Shown here: positions 10,924 through 20,466 of the stretch, one piece after another
How the letters are laid out: every line of letters starts with the position of its first letter
Numbering within the stretch: the first letter of the stretch is position 1
Assembly: GCF_003590095.1 (NCBI RefSeq)
Contig: NC_039500.1
Location: forward strand, 1,674,001 to 1,738,000
DNA length: 64,000 bases
Direction: 5' to 3'
From: Trichoplusia ni
Taxonomy: Eukaryota; Arthropoda; Insecta; Lepidoptera; Noctuidae
Notes under the pieces: model-generated
Seen by the model: the letters and a program-made list of their open reading frames with translations, nothing else
Database searches by the model: none
What the model was told of the DNA's origin: nothing
Made by a program: the position numbers and the translations under genes

Positions 10924-13900
10924 CTGAAACATAACAGGGTACACTATTAGAATGGCAACAAAAAAGTAACAAAACATAAAGCGAACAAAAATACGAAAAC
11001 TTTTAAAACTTATAAGCACAACTGCAGATAAAGCAAAGCACGAAGCGTTAGTATTAGAGAAAACTTATATACATACAACATTAATACACAAAACCTTTTA
11101 ACATTATCCTACGTACAAGTATAATAAATAAAATATAATATAACTATCAAACCTCTTAAGCGATGGACATCAATTCATTGTCTTAATATCCAATAAAAAT
11201 ACATTATAATTAATTATATTTACACAAAGAGCTGTGAAGTAATGTTAACTAGACATCGTCGCCTACGACGACATCTACAGCTTGTCGTATGTCCTTAGAA
11301 ATTGCAGTTTAGTGGCACATAAGAATTGGTATAAATAGACACAACACTTTTTGCAATTTTGCCATATTTATAATAGAGTTTCTTAAATATATTTCGCTGA
11401 ATCAAGTGCTTCTGAGGCACTATTGATGCTTGGCACAGAGTGTGTCCTGAAAGGGTACGCCTAAAATAATTTATTTATAATATAATCGATGTTATATACA
11501 TAATATAAATATTTACTTTTTATAATTTACGAAGTTATAAAAACATTAAGTTGACATGCAATGAACATTAATAACTTCGACCCGTGGGCGTTAACTCATG
11601 AGCTCTATACAGAATACTTTACGAAGAGTTACGTTAATACAAAAAATGCAGTAATAACTGACCCGCTGAACTACACCGTTAACATAATTTGACATGACTT
11701 TCCCTTGAGTTAGTTACTATGAAGCTGTAAATTCTCTTAATACGTAATGCATGCACAAAAGGCAATTTAAGTGAAATGTTTTTGATTACTTAAAAGTTCA
11801 TAAAATAAATTTCAAGTAGAGATATTTGGCACGAGCGATAGATAACGAGTTCCACGTAAATTGCGTTTGCGCAGGTTCGCTAAAGTCGGTTTTTGTAAGC
11901 GGTATGCTGTCGTGGTCCGAGTGTCGGAACTTACTTCCCGCATATCTTGCAGGGGAACTCCTCGGTTTCTAGAGACGACGGCGAGGAGCTGGTCGAGGCG
12001 GCGGGCGCGGTAAACTGCCCTACAGAACCCTGGATTTAGATAAGTCGCGAGTATTAACATCATCAGCATTCGTGGTTCACTCATCAGATAGCCTGAAGAC
12101 AAAGTGATGGAGCCCAGAGTGTGTGGCAGTGCTTACTTGTGTTGATACTGGCTGCTCCACCGTCCAGCTTCGTAAGTACAACGTTTTGTAATCTTTGGTT
12201 AGTTTCTTCCAGAAGTAGTAGAATTGTACACATTGTTTCGAGTCTTTTGTTCTTACCTGGAAAAATGAAACGAAAAATTATGTAAATTGCTTTCACATAC
12301 CTTCCTGAAGTTGCATATTACTAAAAATGCCATTTGACATCCGATGCTTACCAGCTGCGAAATTCTATAAAAGTCCTTATCGTAATGGCCCAGTCCAGCT
12401 AAGAAGGCTTCGACCTCGTCGGGTGCCCAGCGCGACTCGTGCTGCGCGGGCGCCGCGGGGCGCGACATGAGACGCAGCGTGGCCGCCGCGGATGTCCCCG
12501 CCACACTCGCCCAGCGTCTGCAGGGCGAACTCCCGCGTGTGCCCGCCCACTGGCATCGCCGCGCACATGGCTAGCTCCATGAACATTCGCACTGTAGACA
12601 TTACGGAAAAGAACCGTTGGAAATACGTCTTAATTTCCAATCGAGGTAAAGAGAAAAGAAAATATTCATATCGTGCCCAGAAATTAGACATGAAAATGTT
12701 ACTTTATTAAATTTAAATTTATTTTATTAAATTTAAATTTAATAAAGTAAATGTAGTGTATATTAAAACTATTTTGAAGTAACAGTCCAAGTTCCTTAGT
12801 ACGTTATTTCTGGCCCTACAATTTTTAAGCTAAAACATTCGAAATTGAACGTTGGTGTTTTCACTGGGTTGAACAAGTACATACCTTCATTGTCATCTCT
12901 AGCATCATTGATGCCGGGGTCCCATAGAAGCTGTTCCGATACGCGATGTAGATCTATACGATCATTGCAAAGCTCCGGCAAGTCCGCTTGGAAGTCGCGT
13001 CCGATGTTGATCTGTGCGTGACGGGGTTCATCCAGCTGTGCCAGCACATCCGTTTCTGTAGCTGTCATTCCTTAGAAAAAAAGAATCATTTATGTTAAAA
13101 TGTAAGTCATCAAAGGGGAAAAAATGAAGAGGGCTATTTTATTGTTACAGAATTAGTGAGTATGCAAAATAAAGGAAGAGATTGGTATATATTCTACCTG
13201 TAGTAAGTTCTATAAGCAATCCCGATCCTTCGCGATCTGGGTAATATTGGTCGAGGAGTATAATGGGTGGTAGTTCGTCGCATGCGCGAGTGGTATGGTC
13301 CCGCCGGTGACGCGCGGCGCTTGCGCCTCTGCGGAGAAGCTGGCACGCTGCTCGGGCTCAAAAATACAGCCGGTACTGTGTCACGGCCTTCCACGCAAAC
13401 CTGATAAAATATGAGAAGATGTTAAAAGGAACAACCTTTTTACTAATATTAAATACTAGTTTGAGAGAAACGTACTTGAAGTGATTCGTGCTGCCATTGT
13501 TGCAAATGGGAAACACTTGTGGTTGGCATCCGGCTTTGTCGTCGGAAAGGCCGTTGATGTGAGAAGTCGCGAGGACTGCTCGAAAGCAATGGATCTTCAG
13601 AATTTAGCATGATTCGCCGCGGTGGTGGCAATGGTTCTAGGGAATATGCATCTAAAGATCTGCACTCTTCCGGCAGTACCTCTTCCAAAGCTTCTTCCAC
13701 CTAGAAGCAAAAATAAATATTAAGGCGATTTAACTTTTGTTACATTAATTAATACATGACTGAATCGAAATTACCTCTTCCTGACTAGACATCGTAGCCG
13801 TGAAGAAGGCTGCGGATAGCGGTGAAGACGCACGCGGTACTGTGTGGGCAGGCGAATGAGCGTCGTGGGAAGCAGGAGGTGTTGGGTAAGCGATCCCTGG

Positions 13901-15235
13901 TGACGGCTGCGCTTGGTTTGAGTAGCTGCTAGGTGAAGTGGCGGTGAAACCCAACCCGGGTGAGTCACCCGTGGAGTACGACAATCCGGGTGAATTCGCT
14001 GTGTATCCAATTCCCGGTGAAGGAACCGGCGAACCACCATGACAGGCACCAAAATCTGCTAAAGATTCTGGTAGTGGTGAATTTAACACCGCTGCGAGTC
14101 GTCTATTTGAAGGGAAGGTTACAGGCGACCGTTCCCTAATAGATGCTGCCACCGTCGCATAGTCTTCTAAAGAAGCTAGCTCCTCCAATTGTTCGGGTGT
14201 TGTAGTGAATTGAAACGTGTCTTCATTTAGCGCTGGTGAAAAGTAACCGTCATCAGAATTGAATGAGACTCCAAACAGTTCTGGTCTGAATGTGAAATCC
14301 TGTTGCGGTGACGATTGGCCGGGATCTGACGCTGATCGCTTTACAGCCTGTGTACAAAATATTGTTAATGTTCAAACAAGAAAATAACTTATAGGTGTTA
14401 AATATTCACATGTTATGCAAAGCATACCTTTGTGTTTCCTTTCTTTAATAATTCAATGAGAGTAGAATCTCTTTGCGCTGTACAGATGTTTTGTTGCAGC
14501 ATTAGTTGCGACGGTCACAACGGGCGGTGCTCGTGGCGACACAAAATGTGATGAAGTCGCGACCGGCGAAGCAGGTGACACTATGGAGGTTCGTATGGTG
14601 GACAGAGGTGCGGGGCCGGTGCTACGAAACCCTGATCGGGAAACTACTGTGTCAGTGCTGGTGCCTATAAAGAGGATTTCAATCATTATTGGTCCCTACT
14701 GAAAACCATCGTGATGTGTGGTGGATATTTACTTATGTAGTACTATCAAATGTGTTTTTTTACATGTTTGTAAGATAATTGTGTTTGCAAACCTGTAGCT
14801 GGAGTGGAGGCAGCTGTGGCTCCTCTGCGGCTTATGATTTTTTCTTCTATGAGCGCTCGTACGGATACCGACGCTGTTTGTAGAGGTGGTCCTGTTGATT
14901 CTTTTTTATCCAGCTTTTTGCTGTCTGAATCCTGTAAAATATACGTAGTTACGAATTTAGGTTATTTTTATTGTTGCCGAGTAACGAAAACTTTTATGAG
15001 ACAGACTGTATTTGCACGTTCATTTTTATTTGTTACCTTTTTGAAGTATCCTCCATGTAATCGCATGTGCCCATTCAGCGCTGGTATGTTTTTGAACTTG
15101 CGATGGCAGAGGTTGCACTCAACCGGCTTGACGTCGCTGGCACGCGCGGCGCTCGAAGCGGCCCCGCTGCCCGCTCCGCTCGTCGCTCCGCTTCCATTGG
15201 CACCGTTTCCGCTTTTCTGACTGGCTTTGCTGCGT
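10830..15235 (-). CDS. ELM2-SANT and C2H2 zinc-finger corepressor, TRERF1/ZNF541/MIDEAS group (3' exons; three +1 frameshifts)
   Basis: Nuclear protein expected to recruit HDAC1/2 through its ELM2-SANT module, as the MiDAC-type family members do. Exons in gene order: 15235-15037, 14931-14793, 14664-14428, 14347-13775, 13700-13476, 13400-13198, 13070-12885, 12591-12352, 12256-12137, 12029-11935, 10923-10830. Domain order: C2H2 finger (CNLCHRKFKNIPALNGHMRL), low-complexity Ser/Pro/Gly repeats, ELM2 (INIGRDFQADLPEL), SANT (WAPDEVEAFLAGLGHYDKDF then SKQCVQFYYFWKKL), terminal C2H2 finger split by an intron (FPCKICGK + VFNKVKSRSAHMKSH). That order, with a finger after SANT, matches TRERF1. Exons 14428-14664, 13198-13400 and 12352-12591 are each one base too long for the splice phases. 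The 5' end is not seen. All splice sites are sound, so an active gene with consensus errors is likelier than a pseudogene. Confidence 0.85.
11935..12029 (-). CDS. corepressor exon: first half of C-terminal C2H2 finger
   Basis: Acceptor AAATCCAG, donor GTAAGT. Reads GSVGQFTAPAASTSSSPSSL then ETEEFPCKICG and leaves AA in phase 2. The two zinc-binding Cys of the finger are here, the two His on the next exon about 1 kb away. Confidence 0.85.
12137..12256 (-). CDS. corepressor exon: SANT third helix
   Basis: Acceptor TTTTTCCAG and donor GTAAGC. Reads VRTKDSKQCVQFYYFWKKLT, the conserved recognition-helix end of HDAC-binding SANT domains, then KDYKTLYLRSWTVEQPVSTQ in phase 0. Confidence 0.88.
12352..12591 (-). 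CDS. corepressor exon: ELM2 end and SANT start, with +1 frameshift
   Basis: First frame: VRMFMELAMCAAMPVGGHTR EFALQTLGECGGDIR (ELM2 C-terminal helix). Next frame: AATLRLMSRPAAP, then SRWAPDEVEAFLAGLGHYDK DFYRISQL (SANT helices). Dropping one base of the GC-rich run at about 12484-12491 would join them; length 240 where 239 fits the phases. Confidence 0.82.
12699..12750. repeat. perfect 22-bp inverted repeat, 8-nt loop
   Basis: Left arm 12699-12720 (TTACTTTATTAAATTTAAAT plus TT) is exactly complementary to 12729-12750. It lies in the corepressor intron between the two ELM2 exons. Confidence 0.85.
12885..13070 (-). CDS. corepressor exon encoding start of ELM2 domain
   Basis: Acceptor TTCTAAG, donor GTATGT. 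Reads MTATETDVLAQLDEPRHAQI then NIGRDFQADLPELCNDRIDL; the INIG-x-x-FQA-x-x-PEL core is diagnostic of ELM2. The in-exon ATG is not a start; phase 1 continues from the previous exon. Confidence 0.88.
13198..13400 (-). CDS. corepressor exon before ELM2, with +1 frameshift
   Basis: Phase 0 entry reads VCVEGRDTVPAVFLSPSSVP. The next exon requires exit in phase 1, reached only in the +1 frame, which reads CDELPPIILLDQYYPDREGS then GLLIELTT; family members have a comparable ELPP...GSGL motif here. The +1 frame is closed by TGA at 13358-13360, so the shift lies at 13198-13357, likely near 13275-13290. Length 203 where 202 would fit. Confidence 0.75.
13476..13700 (-). CDS. corepressor exon, acidic/proline linker
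   Basis: 75 codons, phase 0 in and out, VEEALEEVLPEECRSLDAYS to QQWQHESLQ. Acceptor CTTCTAG, donor GTACGT. No recognised domain. Confidence 0.82.
13775..14347 (-). CDS. corepressor exon with imperfect SPGxGY repeats
   Basis: 191 codons, phase 0 in and out. AVKRSASDPGQSSPQQDFTF opens it; a run of imperfect repeats follows (SPGIGY, SPGLSY, SPGLGF, SPSSYS, SPGIAY), then a proline/serine stretch ending SSQEE. Disordered activation- or scaffold-like region; the longest exon. Confidence 0.85.
14428..14664 (-). CDS. corepressor exon, Ser/Pro-rich, with +1 frameshift
   Basis: Enters in phase 1 (Gly) and reads TSTDTVVSRSGFRSTGPAPL and on to PPVVTVAT. The frame that reaches the donor in phase 0 is the next one, reading PSQLMLQQNICTAQRDSTLI then ELLKKGNTK. 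The entry frame stops at 14453-14455 and the exit frame is closed by a TGA at 14515-14517, so the shift lies between. Length 237 where 236 would fit. Confidence 0.75.
14793..14931 (-). CDS. corepressor exon, TASVSVRALIEEKI segment
   Basis: Reads DSDSKKLDKKESTGPPLQTA then SVSVRALIEEKIISRRGATA and exits in phase 1. Acceptor TTTTACAG, donor GTTTGC. Charged linker after the first finger; no named domain. Confidence 0.8.
15037..15235 (-). CDS. corepressor exon with first C2H2 zinc finger
   Basis: Acceptor TTTTCAG and donor GTAACA on the minus strand. The first A completes a codon, then a Gly/Ser/Ala-rich stretch leads into a finger with spacing C-X2-C-X12-H-X3-H, ending LHGGYFKK in phase 0. Needs a preceding exon ending in phase 2, which is not found. 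Confidence 0.85.
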
Positions 15236-15409
15236 CTGAAAATTCACGATGACTTTTGAAAAAAGTTCAAAAGACTTTCAACCCTATTACGTACTTCGTA
15301 ATTTCAAGGTAAAACTTTCGATTTTCAGTGGCTCGTTAATATTCTGAGTTAATTAATGGATTTTGATGGACTCTGTAATCCTTGATCGTTAAAAGAAATT
15401 AATAATTAT

Positions 15410-16409
15410 NNNNNNNNNNNNNNNNNNNNNNNNNNNNNNNNNNNNNNNNNNNNNNNNNNNNNNNNNNNNNNNNNNNNNNNNNNNNNNNNNNNNNNNNNNN
15501 NNNNNNNNNNNNNNNNNNNNNNNNNNNNNNNNNNNNNNNNNNNNNNNNNNNNNNNNNNNNNNNNNNNNNNNNNNNNNNNNNNNNNNNNNNNNNNNNNNNN
15601 NNNNNNNNNNNNNNNNNNNNNNNNNNNNNNNNNNNNNNNNNNNNNNNNNNNNNNNNNNNNNNNNNNNNNNNNNNNNNNNNNNNNNNNNNNNNNNNNNNNN
15701 NNNNNNNNNNNNNNNNNNNNNNNNNNNNNNNNNNNNNNNNNNNNNNNNNNNNNNNNNNNNNNNNNNNNNNNNNNNNNNNNNNNNNNNNNNNNNNNNNNNN
15801 NNNNNNNNNNNNNNNNNNNNNNNNNNNNNNNNNNNNNNNNNNNNNNNNNNNNNNNNNNNNNNNNNNNNNNNNNNNNNNNNNNNNNNNNNNNNNNNNNNNN
15901 NNNNNNNNNNNNNNNNNNNNNNNNNNNNNNNNNNNNNNNNNNNNNNNNNNNNNNNNNNNNNNNNNNNNNNNNNNNNNNNNNNNNNNNNNNNNNNNNNNNN
16001 NNNNNNNNNNNNNNNNNNNNNNNNNNNNNNNNNNNNNNNNNNNNNNNNNNNNNNNNNNNNNNNNNNNNNNNNNNNNNNNNNNNNNNNNNNNNNNNNNNNN
16101 NNNNNNNNNNNNNNNNNNNNNNNNNNNNNNNNNNNNNNNNNNNNNNNNNNNNNNNNNNNNNNNNNNNNNNNNNNNNNNNNNNNNNNNNNNNNNNNNNNNN
16201 NNNNNNNNNNNNNNNNNNNNNNNNNNNNNNNNNNNNNNNNNNNNNNNNNNNNNNNNNNNNNNNNNNNNNNNNNNNNNNNNNNNNNNNNNNNNNNNNNNNN
16301 NNNNNNNNNNNNNNNNNNNNNNNNNNNNNNNNNNNNNNNNNNNNNNNNNNNNNNNNNNNNNNNNNNNNNNNNNNNNNNNNNNNNNNNNNNNNNNNNNNNN
16401 NNNNNNNNN
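15410..16409. other. assembly gap, exactly 1000 N
   Basis: A run of 1000 N, a placeholder length, so the true distance is unknown. It falls between the zinc-finger exon at 15235 and the LysM gene, where at least one corepressor exon is missing by phase. Confidence 0.99.
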
Positions 16410-17222
16410 ACACACTTAGGGTATTGGAACCCTAAAAACAATTAACTTCAACTTATCCCCCTCTTGTAACTAAATTTGGTTAGGGTGGCCTATTGTATAT
16501 GTAAACACCCAAACCCTATGGCCCAAACCGATCAATTCTGCATGTTTTCCTTCTAAACTCTTTAAGCCTGATAATAGTAATCCTGGTAATGTAATATTAT
16601 GCCAATCACTATTGTCGGGTAAAGATTATTAACCACAGATCAAGTTCTCTTATGGGGATGTTTGTCAGAAACTATAAAACTAATTGCTTTTACCCAATTC
16701 AGTTCTCAAAACAATGATTTGCAGCCATGTAAGCATTAACATCATGAAAAGAAAGTTAAAATGGTGGGTTCTCATTATAAGTTAACATATTATAAGAATT
16801 TGTTTGAAAACACTTAGGATTCATGACTATTTGTTCTTGTCGTCATTGACATAACTTGTGTGTCATTTCACAGAGAGTTTGTAACGATAAAGAAATTTTA
16901 TGAGAACACGAAATCATAGGTACAGTTATCAAACTAACATATTATCACACATAGACGCACACACAGCTACATTTGTTTACTCAACATAAAGATAAATTTA
17001 TCATATATTTACTTTCAAATAACATAATATATCAACTTTTGGGGCTGATGTAAGACCTTGAACCATTATACAATGTGGATAAAGTAGTGGAATTTTTGTA
17101 GTTTTAAAAGCTATGAAAATAAATACATAGATTATGTTAATTACTTAGATGTCAATGAGATTATATCATATTTTGAGTGTTGTGAGCAGGCAATGATAAA
17201 ATATAAATTTAGGCACTATTAC
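16410..17222. other. non-coding DNA downstream of the LysM gene
   Basis: AT-rich; I see no exon with acceptable splice sites on either strand. It should contain the 3'UTR of the LysM gene, but no clear AATAAA on the minus strand was found. Confidence 0.5.
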
Positions 17223-17513
17223 TCACTCGCTGGACTCCTTAGTCTTCTCCACATGTTTTTTGATATCAGCTAGGGAAGAATCCAGTCTATTGAGGAACTC
17301 GTCAAAACTCTTCTTTTCGTCCGGGCTGCCCGGGGAGAAGTCCCCAGTAGGCATGCCCGCGATCGAAGCGCGATGATTGGGAGGAGGCAGCTCCGTCACA
17401 CGCTCACCATTCTCGTAGAACGGAGAATCTTTGGTGACAGGAATCAATAAATACTCCCGTAAAAACAAACTGTCCGAGGCAAATAAACGGTTTGCCCGCC
17501 TTATCTTCTCCAT
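17223..17513 (-). CDS. LYSMD1/2-like exon 2
   Basis: Starts ATGGAGAAG directly after acceptor TTTTAG; this Met is internal, completing the LysM domain. Stop TGA at 17225-17223. Confidence 0.87.
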   Translation of the reverse strand: MEKIRRANRLFASDSLFLREYLLIPVTKDSPFYENGERVTELPPPNHRASIAGMPTGDFSPGSPDEKKSFDEFLNRLDSSLADIKKHVEKTKESSE

Positions 17514-17782
17514 CTAAAACAACCAAACAACACGTTAACTTCACTGTCCTTTCAACACCACAAGAATTAAACAATATAATAACACTTTTATTGCGATGTT
17601 AGTACACTTACAGTAACACCATATTTGAGGGCGAGTCCTTGCAAAGTATCACCTTTTGACATCACATGCTTGATGTATTCTTCGTTTCTTTTCATATGGT
17701 TGCAAGTACTTCCATATTTTTTAAGGGGGCGAGCAGAATCCCGAATAGAAACTCTTTCATCAAAAAGACGTTCCTCCTCCAT
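17223..17782 (-). CDS. LysM domain protein, LYSMD1/2-like (complete, two exons)
   Basis: Two exons, 17782-17612 (ATG, 57 codons) and 17513-17223 (96 codons, TGA), join in phase 0 at donor GTAAGT and acceptor TTTTAG, giving 153 residues. The LysM domain is split by the intron: HVMSKGDTLQGLALKYGVT on exon 1, then MEKIRRANRLFASDSLFLRE YLLIPV on exon 2, roughly residues 38-83, with the GDTLQGLA-x-KYGV signature. The C-terminal 70 residues are acidic and charged (KSFDEFLNRLDSSLADIKKH), with no transmembrane segment, so this is the soluble intracellular LYSMD1/2 type, not LYSMD3/4. Animal members have no proven peptidoglycan role. The first ATG fits: 12 acidic/charged residues lead in and no upstream in-frame exon is needed. 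It probably sits inside an intron of the corepressor gene on the same strand. Confidence 0.88.
17612..17782 (-). CDS. LYSMD1/2-like exon 1
   Basis: MEEERLFDERVSIRDSARPL start; ends KYGVT at donor GTAAGT (17611-17606). Contains the first half of LysM. Confidence 0.87.
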
Positions 17783-19266
17783 TTTTGACGTGTGTAAATG
17801 ACAGCGTTGAACAGACTGAAGTTGGATTCAGGTTAAACCTGAACTCGGTGCATTGACCTTTTGTTTTGATAAGTACACATGTCAAAAATATGATTATTTT
17901 TAATGTAATTTTCCTTTATCTCTATAATACAGAAAAATATCATAGTGACGAGGAAAATAATGTGCTTCTCTTTTCCAATAAAAATGTTGAAATGCTAGTG
18001 ACATCTATGGCTATCAATTGAAATAACAATTTGCTTAAGTTTGCAGAGAACCACAGATGGCAGTGTAATATCTTTTTGTTTGGTCGAGAGAAGCGTTACT
18101 AAGTTACTTTATTTTTTCAACAGATGGAGCTTCAAACAACGTCTAGCTGCGATATCCAGGGGTTTTACTAGAATTATTGTGGCCAATCGAGGGTCTGGAA
18201 ATTTTAGTTCATTCAACCAAATGTGAACCAGCCGTTCGTCAATTGGTTCGTCGTTCATATCATTCAGTCTCACGGTGCAACTTTACGGGAGTGGTGTTGT
18301 GTTTTGTGAATCAGAATTAAATGAAATTTAAAAATTGTTATGAACTAGGCATAGTTTTATTCGTAGTGTTTTGACTATTGCTGTTAAAATTAAATAATCT
18401 GATTTAAGAAGGATAGAATAATATAATTGTCTGACTTGTATGTTTTTTTGATATTTTTTTTATTTATGGTTTGTGTACATACACATGTGATCAATACAAT
18501 AATCGCGATATTTCTTCGATAAATGAGGTATGTATGAATGAAAATCATGTTTATTATTGATTTAGTGAATTAAAACTGTTATATTTTGTAGTGTAGACAG
18601 TGGAGAGCTTGTTTTCCCCTGTCTGTCGCCCACCGCCCCATTGCGAAAAATATATTATTGCGAGGGTTGGCCGCGCGGGCTCCGTTCACGATTATTTTAT
18701 TACTTTGGGGGTCGAGCTTTTTTAATTGTTCATGATGTGCATACAGTTTAGTTTTGGCTGTATAATTAACACTTTTTCGTACGTAAAATACCCACATCGT
18801 AATTATATTACGTACATTTTTACTGTAACATATTACTCAAATGTAGATTATTATCAGAATGAAATCGTAGTATTCGTTTTTATAACTTATGTATAATGTG
18901 GTTATTGCTTAACATAAATATAACGAAGTTATTGAATATGTGTAGATAGGTAGGTATAGCTACTTGTCTAGGGATCATAGTAAATCCTTTGACCTAATTG
19001 AGACCCGGGGAATCGCTCTAGAAACCTAGTTTTAGTTCATCTCTATGTCTATGCTCCGACGTAGGTAGGTACTTACTTGGTTTAGTTATAGTTAACAACT
19101 GTTTTGCTCTAAGTAGTTAATATAACAATAAAGTTAGGTAACAAAGTACCTACCTATAGCTTACAGATCACCTATTTTCAACCAACAGACCCTACAACCC
19201 ATAAAGTGTTGTTAACATTGAAGGGTTGAGCCTTCTTGATAAATTTGTAACATTAGACTCACTTAC
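17783..19266. other. LysM gene promoter side and intronic DNA
   Basis: No coding exon seen. TTCAGTC at about 18259-18265, within a locally GC-balanced stretch (18225-18300), resembles the arthropod TCAGT initiator for a + strand transcript, but no matching coding exon or strong downstream element was found. Confidence 0.3.
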
Positions 19267-19359
19267 CGTAGTCAACGCCTGGTTTCGGAAGCTTGTCTTT
19301 TACGTTGATTCCGAGCAAGTCTGTATTGTAGGACTTTAACATCGATTTGGTAATACTAT
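19267..19359 (-). CDS. isolated exon, probably an upstream exon of the corepressor gene
   Basis: Acceptor TTTTGTAG and donor GTAAGT on the minus strand. Only one frame is open: SITKSMLKSYNTDLLGINVK then DKLPKPGVDYG, 2 + 90 + 1 bases, exit phase 1. The known corepressor exon at 15235 needs an incoming phase 2, so at least one exon is missing between, perhaps in the N gap. Strand, position and codon-like composition support membership; it could instead belong to another gene. Confidence 0.6.
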
Positions 19360-20004
19360 CTACAAAACAGAGAGACAACAGAGATGTAACAGATTTTACT
19401 TACGAAAATCAATCTGGATTCAAAAGTACATTGGTTTTAGATGTTCGAAATACGTAATTATTAATTAATTTGTATGTAGCAAGTCAATGTTATTTTTTAA
19501 TCATGCCAAATTAAGGCAATGGGCACAAAACTTACTCGATTTAGAACTCGCAAAGCGTCACGCAGCTGCATCCACCCCAAATACCTACCTGCTTCAGAGA
19601 CCTCAAAAAAGGTCATGACCCCGAGCACTTATGCACCCTTGCACCAAAAACACATAAAATTTAATATCAAATTCCAAGCAGTTGACTCACAGTGAACTAC
19701 AATCCAAAATCCAAACATCCCTTCTGGCTATTATGTATTGTAATGTTATTAAAAAATGCATTGTGAAAGAAAAAAAAAGCGCGTTTGTGAGTCAGTGAAT
19801 ACGGAACCAGTTTCGAATGAGTAAATCTCTCAAGATCACTGTGTCATTATCATGTGAGTCATCGCACTAGAATCCGACCTCCAGGGATCTCCTATCTTTA
19901 ATCTATGTAGATTAGTAAGCTAATAAGACATGTTTATGAGTTACAAGTTGATGAGTGCATGACAGTTTTTGGTTATAAATTTAATAATGTATCGGTTTAA
20001 TTGG

Positions 20005-20099
20005 GCAGGCTGGTTCCATGCTTCCCAGAATAGAGAGTCGTGGAAGGATTTGGGGGAGGCCTATGCCCAGCAGTGGGACTCAGTGGGCTAGGAAAAAAA
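20005..20099 (+). repeat. RTE-type retrotransposon 3' end fragment
   Basis: In frame from 20032: RESWKDLGEAYAQQWDSVG then TAG at 20089-20091 and a short A run. This is the C-terminus of RTE-like reverse-transcriptase ORFs in moths; compare NLREAFALQWESNG at 58107. 5'-truncated to under 100 bp. Confidence 0.7.
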
Positions 20100-20466
20100 T
20101 TCGTTTTATTTCCGTAGTAGGTACTTTTTTGTATTTTTTTATATTTGTGCCAAAGACTGGTCCTTTTTTAAATTTGCATTTTTTTTTATTGATGGCTACA
20201 TTTATTTGCATAATTTCTTTTTGTATGTTATAAAAAAATATTGATGGCTACGAGCGAGACCTCAGGTGTACCATTACCTTGTAGTACCAATTAATACGTA
20301 TAATTTTACACCTTGTACACAACAGCTGACTGCAACATCATATTTCATTGGTCCTTACCGTCGTAATATAATACTAGCTCATTATGAAAACCCCGACAGT
20401 TGCAACTGAGAAACTACTCTGAATAACCTCGTAAATGGAGCTACTCATTCGTAAAACCTAATTTAA

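Noticed and set aside
14804..15252. Plus-strand ORFs of 138 and 61 codons
   Set aside because: Shadows of the corepressor zinc-finger exons on the minus strand, which have matching splice phases and domains.
15389..16441. Three minus-strand ORFs of about 335-350 residues
   Set aside because: They consist of translated Ns in the assembly gap.
18255..18340. Promoter and signal-peptide start (ATG at 18321, MKFKNCYELGIVLFVVF)
   Set aside because: The frame stops after 17 codons and no donor joins it to an exon; initiator resemblance alone is too weak.
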